Origin: Streptomyces barkulensis | GTDB lineage: Bacteria; Actinomycetota; Actinomycetes; Streptomycetales; Streptomycetaceae | Assembly: GCF_002843305.1 (NCBI RefSeq) | Contig: NZ_PGSG01000115.1 | Location: 116,488-170,733 of the forward strand | Length of the DNA stretch: 54,246 nucleotides | Direction of reading: 5' to 3' | In this document: positions 34,597 through 45,364 of the stretch, one piece after another | Position numbering within the stretch: position 1 is the first letter of the stretch | Layout: each line of letters begins with the position of its first letter | Translations under genes and position numbers: made by a program | The notes under the pieces: model-generated | Told to the model about the DNA's origin: nothing | Seen by the model: the letters and a program-made list of their open reading frames with translations, nothing else | Database searches by the model: none

Positions 34597-34616
34597 GGTG
34601 ATCTTGATGATCGAAG

Positions 34617-34707
34617 CGGAGGCTGAGGGATTTGAACCCTCGATGGGCTTTAAAACCCAAACCGCATTAGCAGTGCGGCGCCATAGACCAGACTAGGCGA
34701 AGCCTCC
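34617..34707 (-). tRNA. tRNA-Ser (anticodon GCT)
   Basis: Reading on minus, acceptor GGAGGCT pairs with AGCCTCC; the anticodon loop is CTGCTAA, anticodon GCT (34669-34671 on plus); a long variable arm (GTTTGGGTTTTAAAGCCC) marks serine; the T-loop is GGTTCAAATCC. 91 bases without CCA. Confidence 0.97.
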
Positions 34708-34954
34708 CCACGCGCCGCGTCACCGCAGCGTGTGTGTGCTGATGATGGCACAGCCCGGAGGCTGTCTCCAATCGCAGCCTACGTTACCCGGCTGGCGGGC
34801 CCTCCGGCAAAGGGCTTTGCCCCTGGTGGCGGCACAGGTGGTGCGGCGGGCGGGTGGAGGTGCGCAACGGCGTGCGCGGTGGCGCGTTGGAAGGGGGAGG
34901 GAAGAACCCGCAGTCGCGCGGGTCCGCCCGCACCACACCTTCGCAGGAGCCGCC

Positions 34955-35563
34955 ATGCCGCGCCGCCGTACCGCCGCAGCCCTCGCCGGGGCCGCCGTAC
35001 TCGCCACCGTGCTCACCCCCGCCTCCGCCGCCCCCGTCGCCGCACCCGCCTCCGTGCCGGCCTCCGCCTCCGTACGCCCCTGGCCCGCGCCCATGCCCAT
35101 GCCCGAGCCCGTCATGCCGGCCGCCCGGCAGGACCAGCTCACCATCACCGTCTCCGCCTCCCCGGACGGCGTCGCGGCACCACACACGGCGCCGCGCGGG
35201 GTGCGCGGGGGCGGGGCGCCGACCAGCCGGACGCACACCCTCGACTGCCACCCCGCCGGCGGCAGCCACCCCGAAGCCCTCGCCGCCTGCGACGCCGTCG
35301 ACCGGGCCTCCCAGGGACCGCACGACCCCTGGCGCCCCGTCCCCGCGGACGCGATGTGCGCCCAGATCCACGGCGGTCCGGCCACCGCCCGTATCACCGG
35401 GATGTGGCACGGACAGCGGGTGGACGCCTCGTTCCGGCGCACGGACGGCTGCGAGATCGCCCGCTGGGACGCCCTCGTACCCGCCCTGCCCGGCCCGGAG
35501 GAACTCGCGGATGAGCTCCCGGCGGACTCCCCGGAGACACTCCCGGAGGAACCGGTGAAGTGA
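34955..35563 (+). CDS. SSI-family secreted protease inhibitor
   Basis: 202 residues after GCAGGAG. The signal peptide is 'MPRRRTAAALAGAAVLATVL' followed by TPASAAPVA. A long Pro/Ala spacer leads to the Streptomyces subtilisin inhibitor domain, with four cysteines placed as in SSI: 'LDCHPAGGSHPEALAACDAV' (first disulfide) and 'DAMCAQIHGG...TDGCEIARWD' (second). The reactive-site loop follows the third Cys. Here it reads C-A-Q-I where SSI has C-P-M-V, so the P1 residue appears to be Gln. The acidic Pro/Glu tail (ELADELPADSPETLPEE) is not in classical SSI. It would inhibit extracellular serine proteases. Confidence 0.88.
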   Translation: MPRRRTAAALAGAAVLATVLTPASAAPVAAPASVPASASVRPWPAPMPMPEPVMPAARQDQLTITVSASPDGVAAPHTAPRGVRGGGAPTSRTHTLDCHPAGGSHPEALAACDAVDRASQGPHDPWRPVPADAMCAQIHGGPATARITGMWHGQRVDASFRRTDGCEIARWDALVPALPGPEELADELPADSPETLPEEPVK

Positions 35564-35815
35564 CGGACCTCATACGCGGGCCCGGCCCCGGGCCCGCGTT
35601 CTCCCCACCCTCCCCACGCATCCGCCGTCGCTTCCGCCATCGCTGCCCGTAGACTTCCCCCCAAGTGGCACGCGCGGGAGAGCGGCGCACCGATCCGGTT
35701 CCGGCCCGGTTCCGGTTTCGGTTCAGCCCCGCTCCGGCCCCCCCGGCGCCGGGCCCCGGCCCGGTTCCGGCGCTGCCACGGTGCACCAGCTGGTCAGCAG
35801 GGAGGATGCGTCGTC

Positions 35816-38800
35816 GTGAGCAGCAGGCCATCCCGAGGCGCTGCTCGCCTCGCAGCCATACTCGACGCACTGCCGGACGCGTTGCTTCTCGTGAACTGCA
35901 ACGGCACGGTCGTCAACGCCAACAGCATCGCCCTGGAGGTCTTCGAGTCGCCGGGCACGGCCCTGGTCGGGCGCGGACTGCTCGACCTGCTCCCGGACTT
36001 CGACTCCAAGCTCATCCCCGGCTCGATGCGCCGCCCCGACGACGCCCCCCAGCCCCGCACCAAGCCGACGCGGATGGTGGCGCGGCGCACCGACGGAACG
36101 CAGTTCATGGTCGAGGTGACCAGCGCCAACCTGGAGGACGGGCGCACCCCCTACGAGTCGTCCTTCGAGGCCGCCTTCGCCGACCACGGCAACAGCTACA
36201 CCGGCGACGAGCTGCTGATGCTCGTCGTCCGCGACCTGACCGGCACCGTCGACACCGAGGCCGAGCTGGCCCGGCAGCAGCGCCAGACCGAGATGATCCT
36301 GCGTGCCGCCGCCGAGGGCGTGGTGGGTGTGGACACCGAGGGCCGGGTCGTCCTGGTCAACCCGGCCGCCGCGCAGATCCTCGGCTACCGGGCGGGCGAG
36401 CTGGGCGGGCAGAAGCTCCACCCGCTCGTCCACCACTCGCGCCCCGACGGCAGCCAGCTCCCGTGGGAGGAGACGCCGCTCGCCGACAGCCTGCGCTCCG
36501 GGCGCAAGCACCGGGTGCGCGGGCAGGTGCTGTGGACCAAGAGCGGGCGCGCGGTGCCGGTCGACATGACGACCGCGCCGGTGCGCGACGGCGACCAGCT
36601 CGTCGGCGCGGTGCTCGCCTTCACCGACCGCACCGCCTACGACGCCCTCGCCGCACGCCACGAACAGCTCCTGGCCGTGCTGGAGAGCGGGCTGCGCGGG
36701 CCGCTGGAGCAGCTCCGCGGCGAACTGGGCGGGCTGGCGGCCGATCCGGCCGGGCAGCTGTGGCCGGAGGCGAACCAGACGCTGCACTACCTGGCCGCCG
36801 GCTACGCGCGTATGACCACGCTCGTGGACAACGTGCTGGGCTACCAGCGGCTGGACGCGGGCGCCGCCCGTCTCGCGCGCGAGACGGTGTCGCTGGACGA
36901 GGTGGTGTCGGCCGGCGTCGAGGGCGCGATCGAGCTGATCGGGCCCGGGCGCGCGCAGTTCGCGGTGCACGCCCCGCCGGTCGAGGTGGAGGTGGACCCG
37001 GTACGGCTGGCGCAGGCGCTGGCCCATCTGGTCGCGGACGTGGCCGGCGTGGACGCGACCGGCAACGCGCAGGGCCCCGCCTCCGGCGACTCGACGATCG
37101 TGGTCGCGGCCGCGCAGCGCGGGGACGTGGTGCGCATCGAGGTGCGCGGCCCGTACGGCGGCGGCAGCCCGGTGCACGAGCCGCTGGTGCGCGGGATCGT
37201 ACGGCGGCACGGCGGTGTGCTCCAGACCCACCAGGTGCCCGGCGCCGGGGGCGGCAGCGCCTATGTGCTGGAGGTGCCGGTCGGCTCCCCCGACCCGGCG
37301 AAGGCGGCGGCCCGGCGGAAGCGGGACGCCCGGGAACAGGGGGCCCAGGAACAGGGGGCACGGGGAGAGCGGGGCCCGGAGACGGGGGGCACGCAGGGCT
37401 CCCTGGACACCCGGGCCGCTCAGGAGGCGCAGGCCTCCCGGGGCGGAGGCGAGACCACGGTGATGCCCGTGCCGTCGCAGCCGGTGCGCGGCACGCCCGC
37501 CGCGCACGCGGCGGGCGCGGCGGGCGCGGCGGAGGCCGCCGCCGGCGGCGGCGGGGCGATCGCCCTGCCGCCCGGCTCGCGGGACCCGGCGGAGACCGCC
37601 GCGCCGGACGACGGCAGCGGCGCCGGGGCGGTCCCGTCCGGTGGCGGACGCCGTCGGGCGCGGCGTGCGCTGGCCCAGGGCGGCGAGCGCACGGAGGAGA
37701 CCGAAGACACCGGGGACGGCAGCGGTGAGCACGCGCTGCCGCCCGCGCCGTCCCGGTTCCCCCAGCAGAGCACGGGCACGGGCCGGCGTGCCCGCCGGGC
37801 CGCCCCCGGGCCGGAGGCGCCGGCTCCGGCCGCTCCCGCACAGGCTCCGGGGCGGGCGGCGTTCGCGCTGCCGCCCGGCCCGACCCCGGCTCCGAACCCG
37901 GCTCCGGACCCGGCGGCGGCTCCGCAGCCCGTGCAGCCGCCCGCGCAGCCGCAGTTGCAGCCCGTACAGCCACAGCCCGCGCAGCACCAGCCGGTTCGGC
38001 GGCCCGAGGCCCCGGCCGTCCAGGAGGACCGGCCGACCGGCCGGCGCCGCCGCGTGCCGCCGCCCGAGGAGACGCCGCGGCCGGCTCCCGCCGCCGCCGA
38101 GCCGCAGACCCCCGGGTCCGGGTCCGGGTCCGAACAGCACACCCCCGCCCATCACCCCGAGTACACCGAGCACTCCCAGCACCCCGAGCACGCCCGGCGG
38201 CCCGAACACGACGACACGAGCGGCGCGGGCGACACGAGCGGTGCCGAGCAGCCCGCCCAGGCCGATCTCACCGTGGTCGCGGGCAGCCCCATCCTGGGCG
38301 GCGCGGTGCCGCCCGAGGGAGCGTCCCGGCAGCGTGCGCTGCCGATGCCGGGCAGCGAGGCGGCGCCGTCGGAGCAGACCTCCGGCGTCAGCGTGCGCAC
38401 CCTCGGCCAGGGCGTGCCCTTCGCCCGGCAGGCGGATGAGCAGCACACCGGCCGGCACTCGGTCCAGCAGCCCGCGCCGCCCGCCACACCCCCCGCGCCC
38501 ACCGCACCTGCCGAGCGCCCCGCGCCGCGGCCTCCGGCCCAGGCGCCCGCGCCCGGCCCCGCACCCGCTCCCACGTCCACGCCCGCGCAGACCAGCGCCG
38601 GGCCGGGACGCCGCCGCAAGCTCGCGGCTCCGCCGGCGGAGAAGGAGCGTGCCGCCGAGGCGGCCGCCGCGGCCGTCACCGCCACGCCGCCGCAGGCACA
38701 GCCCCAGTACCCGCCGGCCCAGCACACCCACAGCGGGCGGGAGTTCGCCATCGGCGCGCCCGAGGCCGGGGCCGAGGGGCCGGAGCATCTGGACGGTCCG

Positions 38801-39586
38801 GGCGGCGCCGTGGAGGTCACCGGCGGCAGCGGCCAGGTGCCGCTGCCGGCCGACGACGAACTGCCGCCCGAGCCCCTGGACAACCCCCGGCGGTTGCTGG
38901 TGTGGCCGGAGCCGGACGTCTCCACCCAGCAGGCCCTGACCGACCGCGGCTACCGCCCCGTCATCGTCCACTCCCGCGAGGAGGTGGACGCCCAGATCGC
39001 GGCGTACCCGGCGGCCCTCTTCGTGGATCCGCTGACCGGCCCCATCACCCGTACCGCCCTGCAGTCGCTGCGCCAGGCGGCCGTCGCCGCCGAGGTGCCG
39101 GTGCTGGTGACGGCCGGCCTGGGGGTGGCCTCGCGCGAGGCGGCGTACGGCGCGGACCCGGCCGTACTGCTCAAAGCCCTCGCACCGCGCGACAGCGAGC
39201 AGCACCCGCCGCGGGTGCTGCTGGTGGAGGAGCACGCCGCCATCGCGGACGCCATGGCCGCCACGCTGGGGCGGCGCGGCATGCAGACCGCGCACGCCCC
39301 CTCGGACGCGGAGGCGGTGCAGCTCGCGGCGCAGATCCGGCCGAACCTGGTGGTGATGGACCTGATGCAGGTACGCCGCCGCCGTGCCGGGATCATCGAC
39401 TGGCTGCGGGTGAACGGCATGCTCAACCGCACGCCGTTCGTCGTCTACACCTCCGCCTCCATCGACGAGGCGGAGCTGCCCGGTCTGGCGTCCGGCGAGA
39501 CGGTCCTCTTCCTCGCGGAGAGGTCCACGAGCCCGGAGGTGCAGGCGCGCATCGTGGACCTGCTGGCGAAGATCGGCGCCAACTAG
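35816..39586 (+). CDS. Giant PAS / degenerate histidine kinase / receiver protein
   Basis: 1256 residues from GTG 35816 with GGGAGG upstream. Order: PAS 1 (about 8-135, 'ILDALPDALLLVNCNGTVVN'), PAS 2 (about 155-275, 'ILRAAAEGVVGVDTEGRVVL'), a histidine-kinase-like part (about 280-490), a disordered Pro/Ala/Gln-rich stretch of roughly 500 residues, a first receiver-like domain (about 1020-1125, 'AALFVDPLTGPI') and a second (about 1131-1256, 'RVLLVEEHAAIAD', 'LVVMDLMQVRRRR', 'VVYTSAS'). In the H-box, 'LESGLRGPLEQL' aligns with the usual SHELRTPL but has Ser where His should be. The ATPase part lacks a clear N-box Asn, and the second receiver lacks the conserved Lys. So phosphorelay is doubtful; it may be a scaffold or sensor. 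Confidence 0.85.
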   Translation: MSSRPSRGAARLAAILDALPDALLLVNCNGTVVNANSIALEVFESPGTALVGRGLLDLLPDFDSKLIPGSMRRPDDAPQPRTKPTRMVARRTDGTQFMVEVTSANLEDGRTPYESSFEAAFADHGNSYTGDELLMLVVRDLTGTVDTEAELARQQRQTEMILRAAAEGVVGVDTEGRVVLVNPAAAQILGYRAGELGGQKLHPLVHHSRPDGSQLPWEETPLADSLRSGRKHRVRGQVLWTKSGRAVPVDMTTAPVRDGDQLVGAVLAFTDRTAYDALAARHEQLLAVLESGLRGPLEQLRGELGGLAADPAGQLWPEANQTLHYLAAGYARMTTLVDNVLGYQRLDAGAARLARETVSLDEVVSAGVEGAIELIGPGRAQFAVHAPPVEVEVDPVRLAQALAHLVADVAGVDATGNAQGPASGDSTIVVAAAQRGDVVRIEVRGPYGGGSPVHEPLVRGIVRRHGGVLQTHQVPGAGGGSAYVLEVPVGSPDPAKAAARRKRDAREQGAQEQGARGERGPETGGTQGSLDTRAAQEAQASRGGGETTVMPVPSQPVRGTPAAHAAGAAGAAEAAAGGGGAIALPPGSRDPAETAAPDDGSGAGAVPSGGGRRRARRALAQGGERTEETEDTGDGSGEHALPPAPSRFPQQSTGTGRRARRAAPGPEAPAPAAPAQAPGRAAFALPPGPTPAPNPAPDPAAAPQPVQPPAQPQLQPVQPQPAQHQPVRRPEAPAVQEDRPTGRRRRVPPPEETPRPAPAAAEPQTPGSGSGSEQHTPAHHPEYTEHSQHPEHARRPEHDDTSGAGDTSGAEQPAQADLTVVAGSPILGGAVPPEGASRQRALPMPGSEAAPSEQTSGVSVRTLGQGVPFARQADEQHTGRHSVQQPAPPATPPAPTAPAERPAPRPPAQAPAPGPAPAPTSTPAQTSAGPGRRRKLAAPPAEKERAAEAAAAAVTATPPQAQPQYPPAQHTHSGREFAIGAPEAGAEGPEHLDGPGGAVEVTGGSGQVPLPADDELPPEPLDNPRRLLVWPEPDVSTQQALTDRGYRPVIVHSREEVDAQIAAYPAALFVDPLTGPITRTALQSLRQAAVAAEVPVLVTAGLGVASREAAYGADPAVLLKALAPRDSEQHPPRVLLVEEHAAIADAMAATLGRRGMQTAHAPSDAEAVQLAAQIRPNLVVMDLMQVRRRRAGIIDWLRVNGMLNRTPFVVYTSASIDEAELPGLASGETVLFLAERSTSPEVQARIVDLLAKIGAN

Positions 39587-40314
39587 CCGACCGACCCGGC
39601 GTTGGCGCCCGACCCGGCGTTGGCGCCCGGTCGGGTGCTCGCGGCCTCGTCCGGGTGGAGGCCGTCGAGGATGAGGGCGAGGCCGAAGTCGAACTCCCCG
39701 GCGTAGTCGTAGCCGGGCCTCAGGACGTGCTCGGCGGCCAGTTCGGCGAGGTGGGGGTAGGCGTCGGCGGGCATCTCGCGCAGGATGGCGCCCGCGACCT
39801 CGTCCTGCTCGGCCGCGCCGGTGAACGGCAGGCTCAGTTCCTGGAGCACGAAGCCGTACAGGTAGCTGTCGATCAGTGAGACGGCGTGCGCGGCCATCCG
39901 GACGGAGAAGCCTCCGGCGCGCAGGGCTCCGATGACGGCGTCGTGGTGGCGCAGGGTGGCCGGGCCGGGCCGGGAGCGGGAGTCCATCAGGCCGACGGCC
40001 CAGGGGTGGCGCAGGAGGACGGCGCGGGCGGAGACCGCGCGCCGTCGCATGGAGCTCTTCCAGTCCGTGTCGCGCGGCGGCAGTTCGATCTCGCCGAACA
40101 CCGCGTCCACCATGCCGTCGAGGATGTCCTCCTTGCCCGACACATGGTGGTAGATCGACATCGCCTCGACGCCCAGCGGCTCGGCGATGGCCCGCATGGT
40201 GAGCGCGGCCGATCCCTTCTCGTCCGCCACCGCCACCGCGGCGCGGATCACGCGCTCCCGGCTGAGCGGGGTGCGCGCCGGCGCCCCGCGCCGGACCTTT
40301 CCCGCCTCGGGCAT
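39583..40314 (-). CDS. TetR-family regulator with TetR C-terminal domain
   Basis: 243 residues. The N-terminal helix-turn-helix is 'RERVIRAAVAVADEKGSAAL' then 'TMRAIAEPLGVEAMSIYHHV' (about 18-58), followed by a TetR_C-type ligand domain ('HPWAVGLMDSRSRPGPATLR', 'DSYLYGFVLQELSLPF'). The tail carries a GANAGS repeat (24-bp unit near 39598-39630). The stop codons of this gene and the PAS gene overlap in CTAG (39583-39586). Divergent from the NAD(P)-binding gene at 40426, with palindromes between. Confidence 0.92.
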   Translation of the reverse strand: MPEAGKVRRGAPARTPLSRERVIRAAVAVADEKGSAALTMRAIAEPLGVEAMSIYHHVSGKEDILDGMVDAVFGEIELPPRDTDWKSSMRRRAVSARAVLLRHPWAVGLMDSRSRPGPATLRHHDAVIGALRAGGFSVRMAAHAVSLIDSYLYGFVLQELSLPFTGAAEQDEVAGAILREMPADAYPHLAELAAEHVLRPGYDYAGEFDFGLALILDGLHPDEAASTRPGANAGSGANAGSVG

Positions 40315-40335
40315 CCGTCTCTCCTCTCACTCCGC

Positions 40336-40379
40336 TTGACCGCCTTACGGCGTAAGGCTAGCGTAACTTACAACGTAAG
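40336..40379. promoter_or_regulatory. Promoter and TetR operators
   Basis: TTGACC (40336-40341) and TAGCGT (40359-40364) are 17 bases apart on plus. A perfect dyad, CCTTACG-G-CGTAAGG (40343-40357), fills the spacer, and a second, CTTAC-N3-GTAAG (40367-40379), follows. Binding there would block both the divergent gene and tetR. Confidence 0.65.
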
Positions 40380-40425
40380 GCTGACACTCCGGGAACTCCG
40401 GGGACTCCGGCGAAAGGGCTGAGCC

Positions 40426-41169
<744 letters not shown>

Positions 41170-41194
41170 ACCGGACCCGTCCGGAACGCGAGCG

Positions 41195-41231
41195 GCGGCG
41201 GCCCGGACGGGACTCCCTTCCGGGCCGCCGC
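41195..41231. terminator. Bidirectional terminator
   Basis: GCGGCGGCCCGGA (41195-41207) pairs with TCCGGGCCGCCGC (41219-41231), between the convergent genes ending at 41169 and 41264. Confidence 0.75.
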
Positions 41232-41263
41232 GGCAACCCCTGTGCGTCGTGCGCGGTGCGCCG

Positions 41264-42916
<1,653 letters not shown>

Positions 42917-42989
42917 CGGGGCCTCCCGTGAACGAGATATTACGTGCGCCGCCGCGAGCGGGCGGCGCGGTCGTTGCGGGAAGCCTGCC

Positions 42990-43003
42990 ACCGACCGGTC
43001 GGT
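42990..43003. promoter_or_regulatory. Perfect palindrome ACCGACCGGTCGGT
   Basis: Fourteen-base perfect dyad between the acyl-CoA ligase start and the end of the ECF sigma gene. Sequences of this form are bound by TetR-family fatty-acid regulators (from general knowledge), which would suit the ligase gene. Confidence 0.55.
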
Positions 43004-43056
43004 ATGTCACTAGGTCGGACCCCGATATGTCGCCGTCTTTCCACCCGGGCCCGCCG

Positions 43057-43749
43057 CTACGCGGCGACCGCCGCCTCCCCCTCGAAGTCCCCCGCGCCTC
43101 TGAGTCCTCTCAGGTCACCGCCGTCTCCTCCGGCGCTCACCCGCACCTCTCGCAACCCCTGCGTCCCCCGGGCCCCGTGCGTCTCTCCCACACCCCGCGT
43201 TCCCCTCTCCGCACCACCGCCGCCCAGCACGTCCGCCAGGAGCCGCGGGTCCTCACGGAGCTTGGCCAGCGCCCGCGACACCGCGCTCTTGACCGTGCCG
43301 ACCGAGACCCCGAGCACCGCGGCGGTCTGCGCCTCGCTCAGGTCCTCGTAGTAGCGCAGGGTCACCATGGCCCGCTGCCGCTCCGGGAGCGCCAGCACCG
43401 CCCGCCACACCGCGTCGCGCACGGCCTGCCGCTCGGCGGGGTCGGGGCCGGGCACCGGCTCGGGCTCCGGCAGCTCCTCGCAGGAGTACTCGTCCACCCG
43501 GCGCTTGCGCCACTGCGAGGTGCGCGTGTTCACCAGCGCGCGGCGCACATAGCCGTCGAGCGCGCGCTGGTCCTCGATCCGCTCCCAGGCCATGTAGGTC
43601 TTGGTCAGCGCGGTCTGGAGCAGGTCCTCGGCGTCGCTGGGGTTGGAGGTGAGCGAGCGCGCCGTGCGCAGCAGCACGGGCCCGCGGGCCCGTACGTACG
43701 AGGTGAAGGTCAGCGGCGCCACGGTCGCGGCCGTCCCATGCGTGGTCAT
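43057..43749 (-). CDS. ECF RNA polymerase sigma factor (SigE-family type)
   Basis: 230 residues. Region 2 is 'YVRARGPVLLRTARSLTSNP' with 'SDAEDLLQTALTKTYMAWER', and region 4 is 'ALPERQRAMVTLRYYEDLSE' with 'AQTAAVLGVSVGTVKSAVSR'. This is the short actinobacterial group that pipelines call 'SigE family'. The core ends near residue 175; the remaining tail (GGGGAERGTRGVGETHGARG...) is Gly/Arg-rich and not part of the domain. No anti-sigma gene is adjacent. The ATG at 43749 has a poor binding site. Confidence 0.9.
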   Translation of the reverse strand: MTTHGTAATVAPLTFTSYVRARGPVLLRTARSLTSNPSDAEDLLQTALTKTYMAWERIEDQRALDGYVRRALVNTRTSQWRKRRVDEYSCEELPEPEPVPGPDPAERQAVRDAVWRAVLALPERQRAMVTLRYYEDLSEAQTAAVLGVSVGTVKSAVSRALAKLREDPRLLADVLGGGGAERGTRGVGETHGARGTQGLREVRVSAGGDGGDLRGLRGAGDFEGEAAVAA

Positions 43750-43817
43750 GGCCCAACGCTAGGAGCCGGTGCCCCTGTCCCGGATCGGCCCCAGGTCCCG
43801 ATGCCGCGTCCCTCTCA

Positions 43818-43845
43818 GGGTGGAGGCGGATCTCCGCCTCCACCC
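43818..43845. promoter_or_regulatory. Perfect 13-bp inverted repeat upstream of the ECF gene
   Basis: GGGTGGAGGCGGA (43818-43830) and TCCGCCTCCACCC (43833-43845) are separated by two bases, about 70-95 bases upstream of the ECF start. The tight spacing favours a protein-binding site over an RNA hairpin. Confidence 0.5.
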
Positions 43846-43932
43846 CCGGGAGGGGGACGGACCCCCGTACCGCCTCGGGGTCGTCCCGGTGACCGCCCGC
43901 GCGCACCGACCCGCACCGGCAGCGCACAACAG

Positions 43933-43963
43933 CAGAGCGGCCGCACTCGGTGCGGCCGCTCTG
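43933..43963. terminator. Terminator after the 21-codon gene
   Basis: CAGAGCGGCCGCA (43933-43945) pairs with TGCGGCCGCTCTG (43951-43963). Confidence 0.8.
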
Positions 43964-44023
43964 CCCATCCCTTCCTTCTCCCGGGACACCGGCCGGTTCC
44001 CCGCCCGGCCGGCGCCCGTCGGC

Positions 44024-44089
44024 TCATCCGAGCCCGTGAAGCGCGTGCACCACCACGGCCCCGAACCGGGTGATGCGGGTACGTGCCAT
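44024..44089 (-). CDS. Very short gene, 21-residue basic peptide
   Basis: ATG 44089 preceded by GGAAGGA with good spacing, 21 codons and a TGA, followed after 60 bases by a strong terminator (43933-43963). The product, MARTRITRFGAVVVHALHGL plus G, has four basic residues first, then a hydrophobic stretch. The same frame is open upstream without a stop, so an N-terminal extension (ending ...RQPQAHAPEGQN before the Met) cannot be excluded. It could be a membrane-active or signalling peptide, a leader peptide, or the mark of a small RNA. Confidence 0.45.
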   Translation of the reverse strand: MARTRITRFGAVVVHALHGLG

Positions 44090-44452
44090 GTTCTGTCCTT
44101 CCGGAGCGTGTGCCTGGGGTTGTCGCAGCGACGTCGCGAACTCAGACTGCCCGACGGAAACCCGGCGAACCACCCACAACGCCTCATCCACTCGCAAGAA
44201 TGACGACGTGTCGATAAACCCCCCGTGCAACCGCATACCCCCTTCCCACCCGTCCGCAGCAGGGCGGGCGCCACCGGCACGCCCCTCGCACGCCCGTACG
44301 CGCCCCTTCCGCACAGCGCCCGCGCCCTCCCCGCGCGCCCCGCGTCCGGAGCCAGGCGCCCCCACCGGCCGGCAGTGGAACGGCACGGCCTTCGGGGCGC
44401 GTCGTCCCTCCGAGGGCGCACGACGAACGCGCCCCGGAGGGGGAGACCACAC
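44090..44452. other. Divergent intergenic stretch
   Basis: 363 bases between the 21-codon gene and the ferritin-like gene. An open frame on minus (from 44238) runs into the 21-codon gene. The strand-plus half is Pro/Arg-type GC-rich sequence with no credible gene; GGAGGGGGAGA at 44436-44446 is the binding site of the next gene. Confidence 0.4.
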
Positions 44453-45208
44453 ATGGACACAAGCGGATTCGCCGAGTGGGCAGGGCACTTCGAGGAAGAA
44501 CGCGAGCGCAGGCACGCCCAGGGCGACCCCTGCTGGGAGCGGGGCGCCACCCTCCACCCGGCCGTATGGAGCAGCGTCCAGCGCTTCCAGGTGGGCGAGG
44601 ACGGCGACGGCGCCAACCTGATCACCAAGGCCGACCGGGCCGGGGACCCCGACTACGCGCGGGCGGTCCGACTGTTCGTCGCCGAGGAACGCAACCACGC
44701 CCGCCTCCTCGCCCACCTGCTGGCGGCGGGCGGCGCACCGACCCTGACCGGGCACTGGAGCGACAGGGCCTTCGTACGGCTGCGGCGCCTGATGGGGCTG
44801 CGCATGGAACTACTGGTGCTGATGGTCGCGGAGGTGGTGGCGCTGCGCTACTACCGCGCCCTGCGCGACGGCTCCGGCGACCCGCTCACCTCGGACGTCG
44901 CGGGCCGCATCCTGGCCGACGAGGAACGCCACATACCGTTCCACTGCGAGCGCCTGCACGCCTCCCTCGCCCAGCTGCCCCGCCCGCTGCGCCGCCCGGT
45001 GATGGCCCTGTGGCGGCTGATGCTCCTGGCCGCGTCCCTCGTCGTCGCCGCCGACCACGGCCCGGCCCTGCGCCGCCTCGGCCTCGGACGCCGCCGCTTC
45101 ACCGCCGACGTCATGGCCTCCTCCCGCGCGGCGGTCTCCGCCATCCTGACCCCGCGCCCGGCCGCCCGGCCGACCACACGGCCCGGCACCCGATCGGGCA
45201 CGGCCTGA
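44453..45208 (+). CDS. Ferritin-like di-iron protein
   Basis: 251 residues with GGAGGGGGAGA upstream. A four-helix-bundle protein with metal-ligand motifs 'RLFVAEERNHARLLAHLL' (E-E-x-x-H, near residue 77) and 'RILADEERHIPFHCERLH' (second E-x-x-H, near 162), and a Glu in 'LRMELLVLMVAEVVALRYYR'. A hydrophobic helix (LWRLMLLAASLVVAADH) lies near the C terminus. The set suits a di-iron oxidase or hydroxylase; substrate unknown. Confidence 0.75.
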   Translation: MDTSGFAEWAGHFEEERERRHAQGDPCWERGATLHPAVWSSVQRFQVGEDGDGANLITKADRAGDPDYARAVRLFVAEERNHARLLAHLLAAGGAPTLTGHWSDRAFVRLRRLMGLRMELLVLMVAEVVALRYYRALRDGSGDPLTSDVAGRILADEERHIPFHCERLHASLAQLPRPLRRPVMALWRLMLLAASLVVAADHGPALRRLGLGRRRFTADVMASSRAAVSAILTPRPAARPTTRPGTRSGTA

Positions 45209-45364
45209 CGCCGGGCCGTGGCCGCGGCAACCGCAGTACCGGCCCGGCGACCGTCAGTTCAGCGACTTCTCGGCGGTGCCTCGGCCCGGGACCTCGGCCC
45301 TCCGTTGCCGTATCTCTGGGATGCTGAGTGACGCCGGGTGTACCGGGCGAGAGGGGTGGCGTTC

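Noticed and set aside
35723..40330. A 1535-codon minus-strand open frame
   Set aside because: It is the antisense shadow of the PAS protein gene in GC-rich DNA; composition is Arg/Gly/Ala without domain logic, and the sense strand has recognisable domains.
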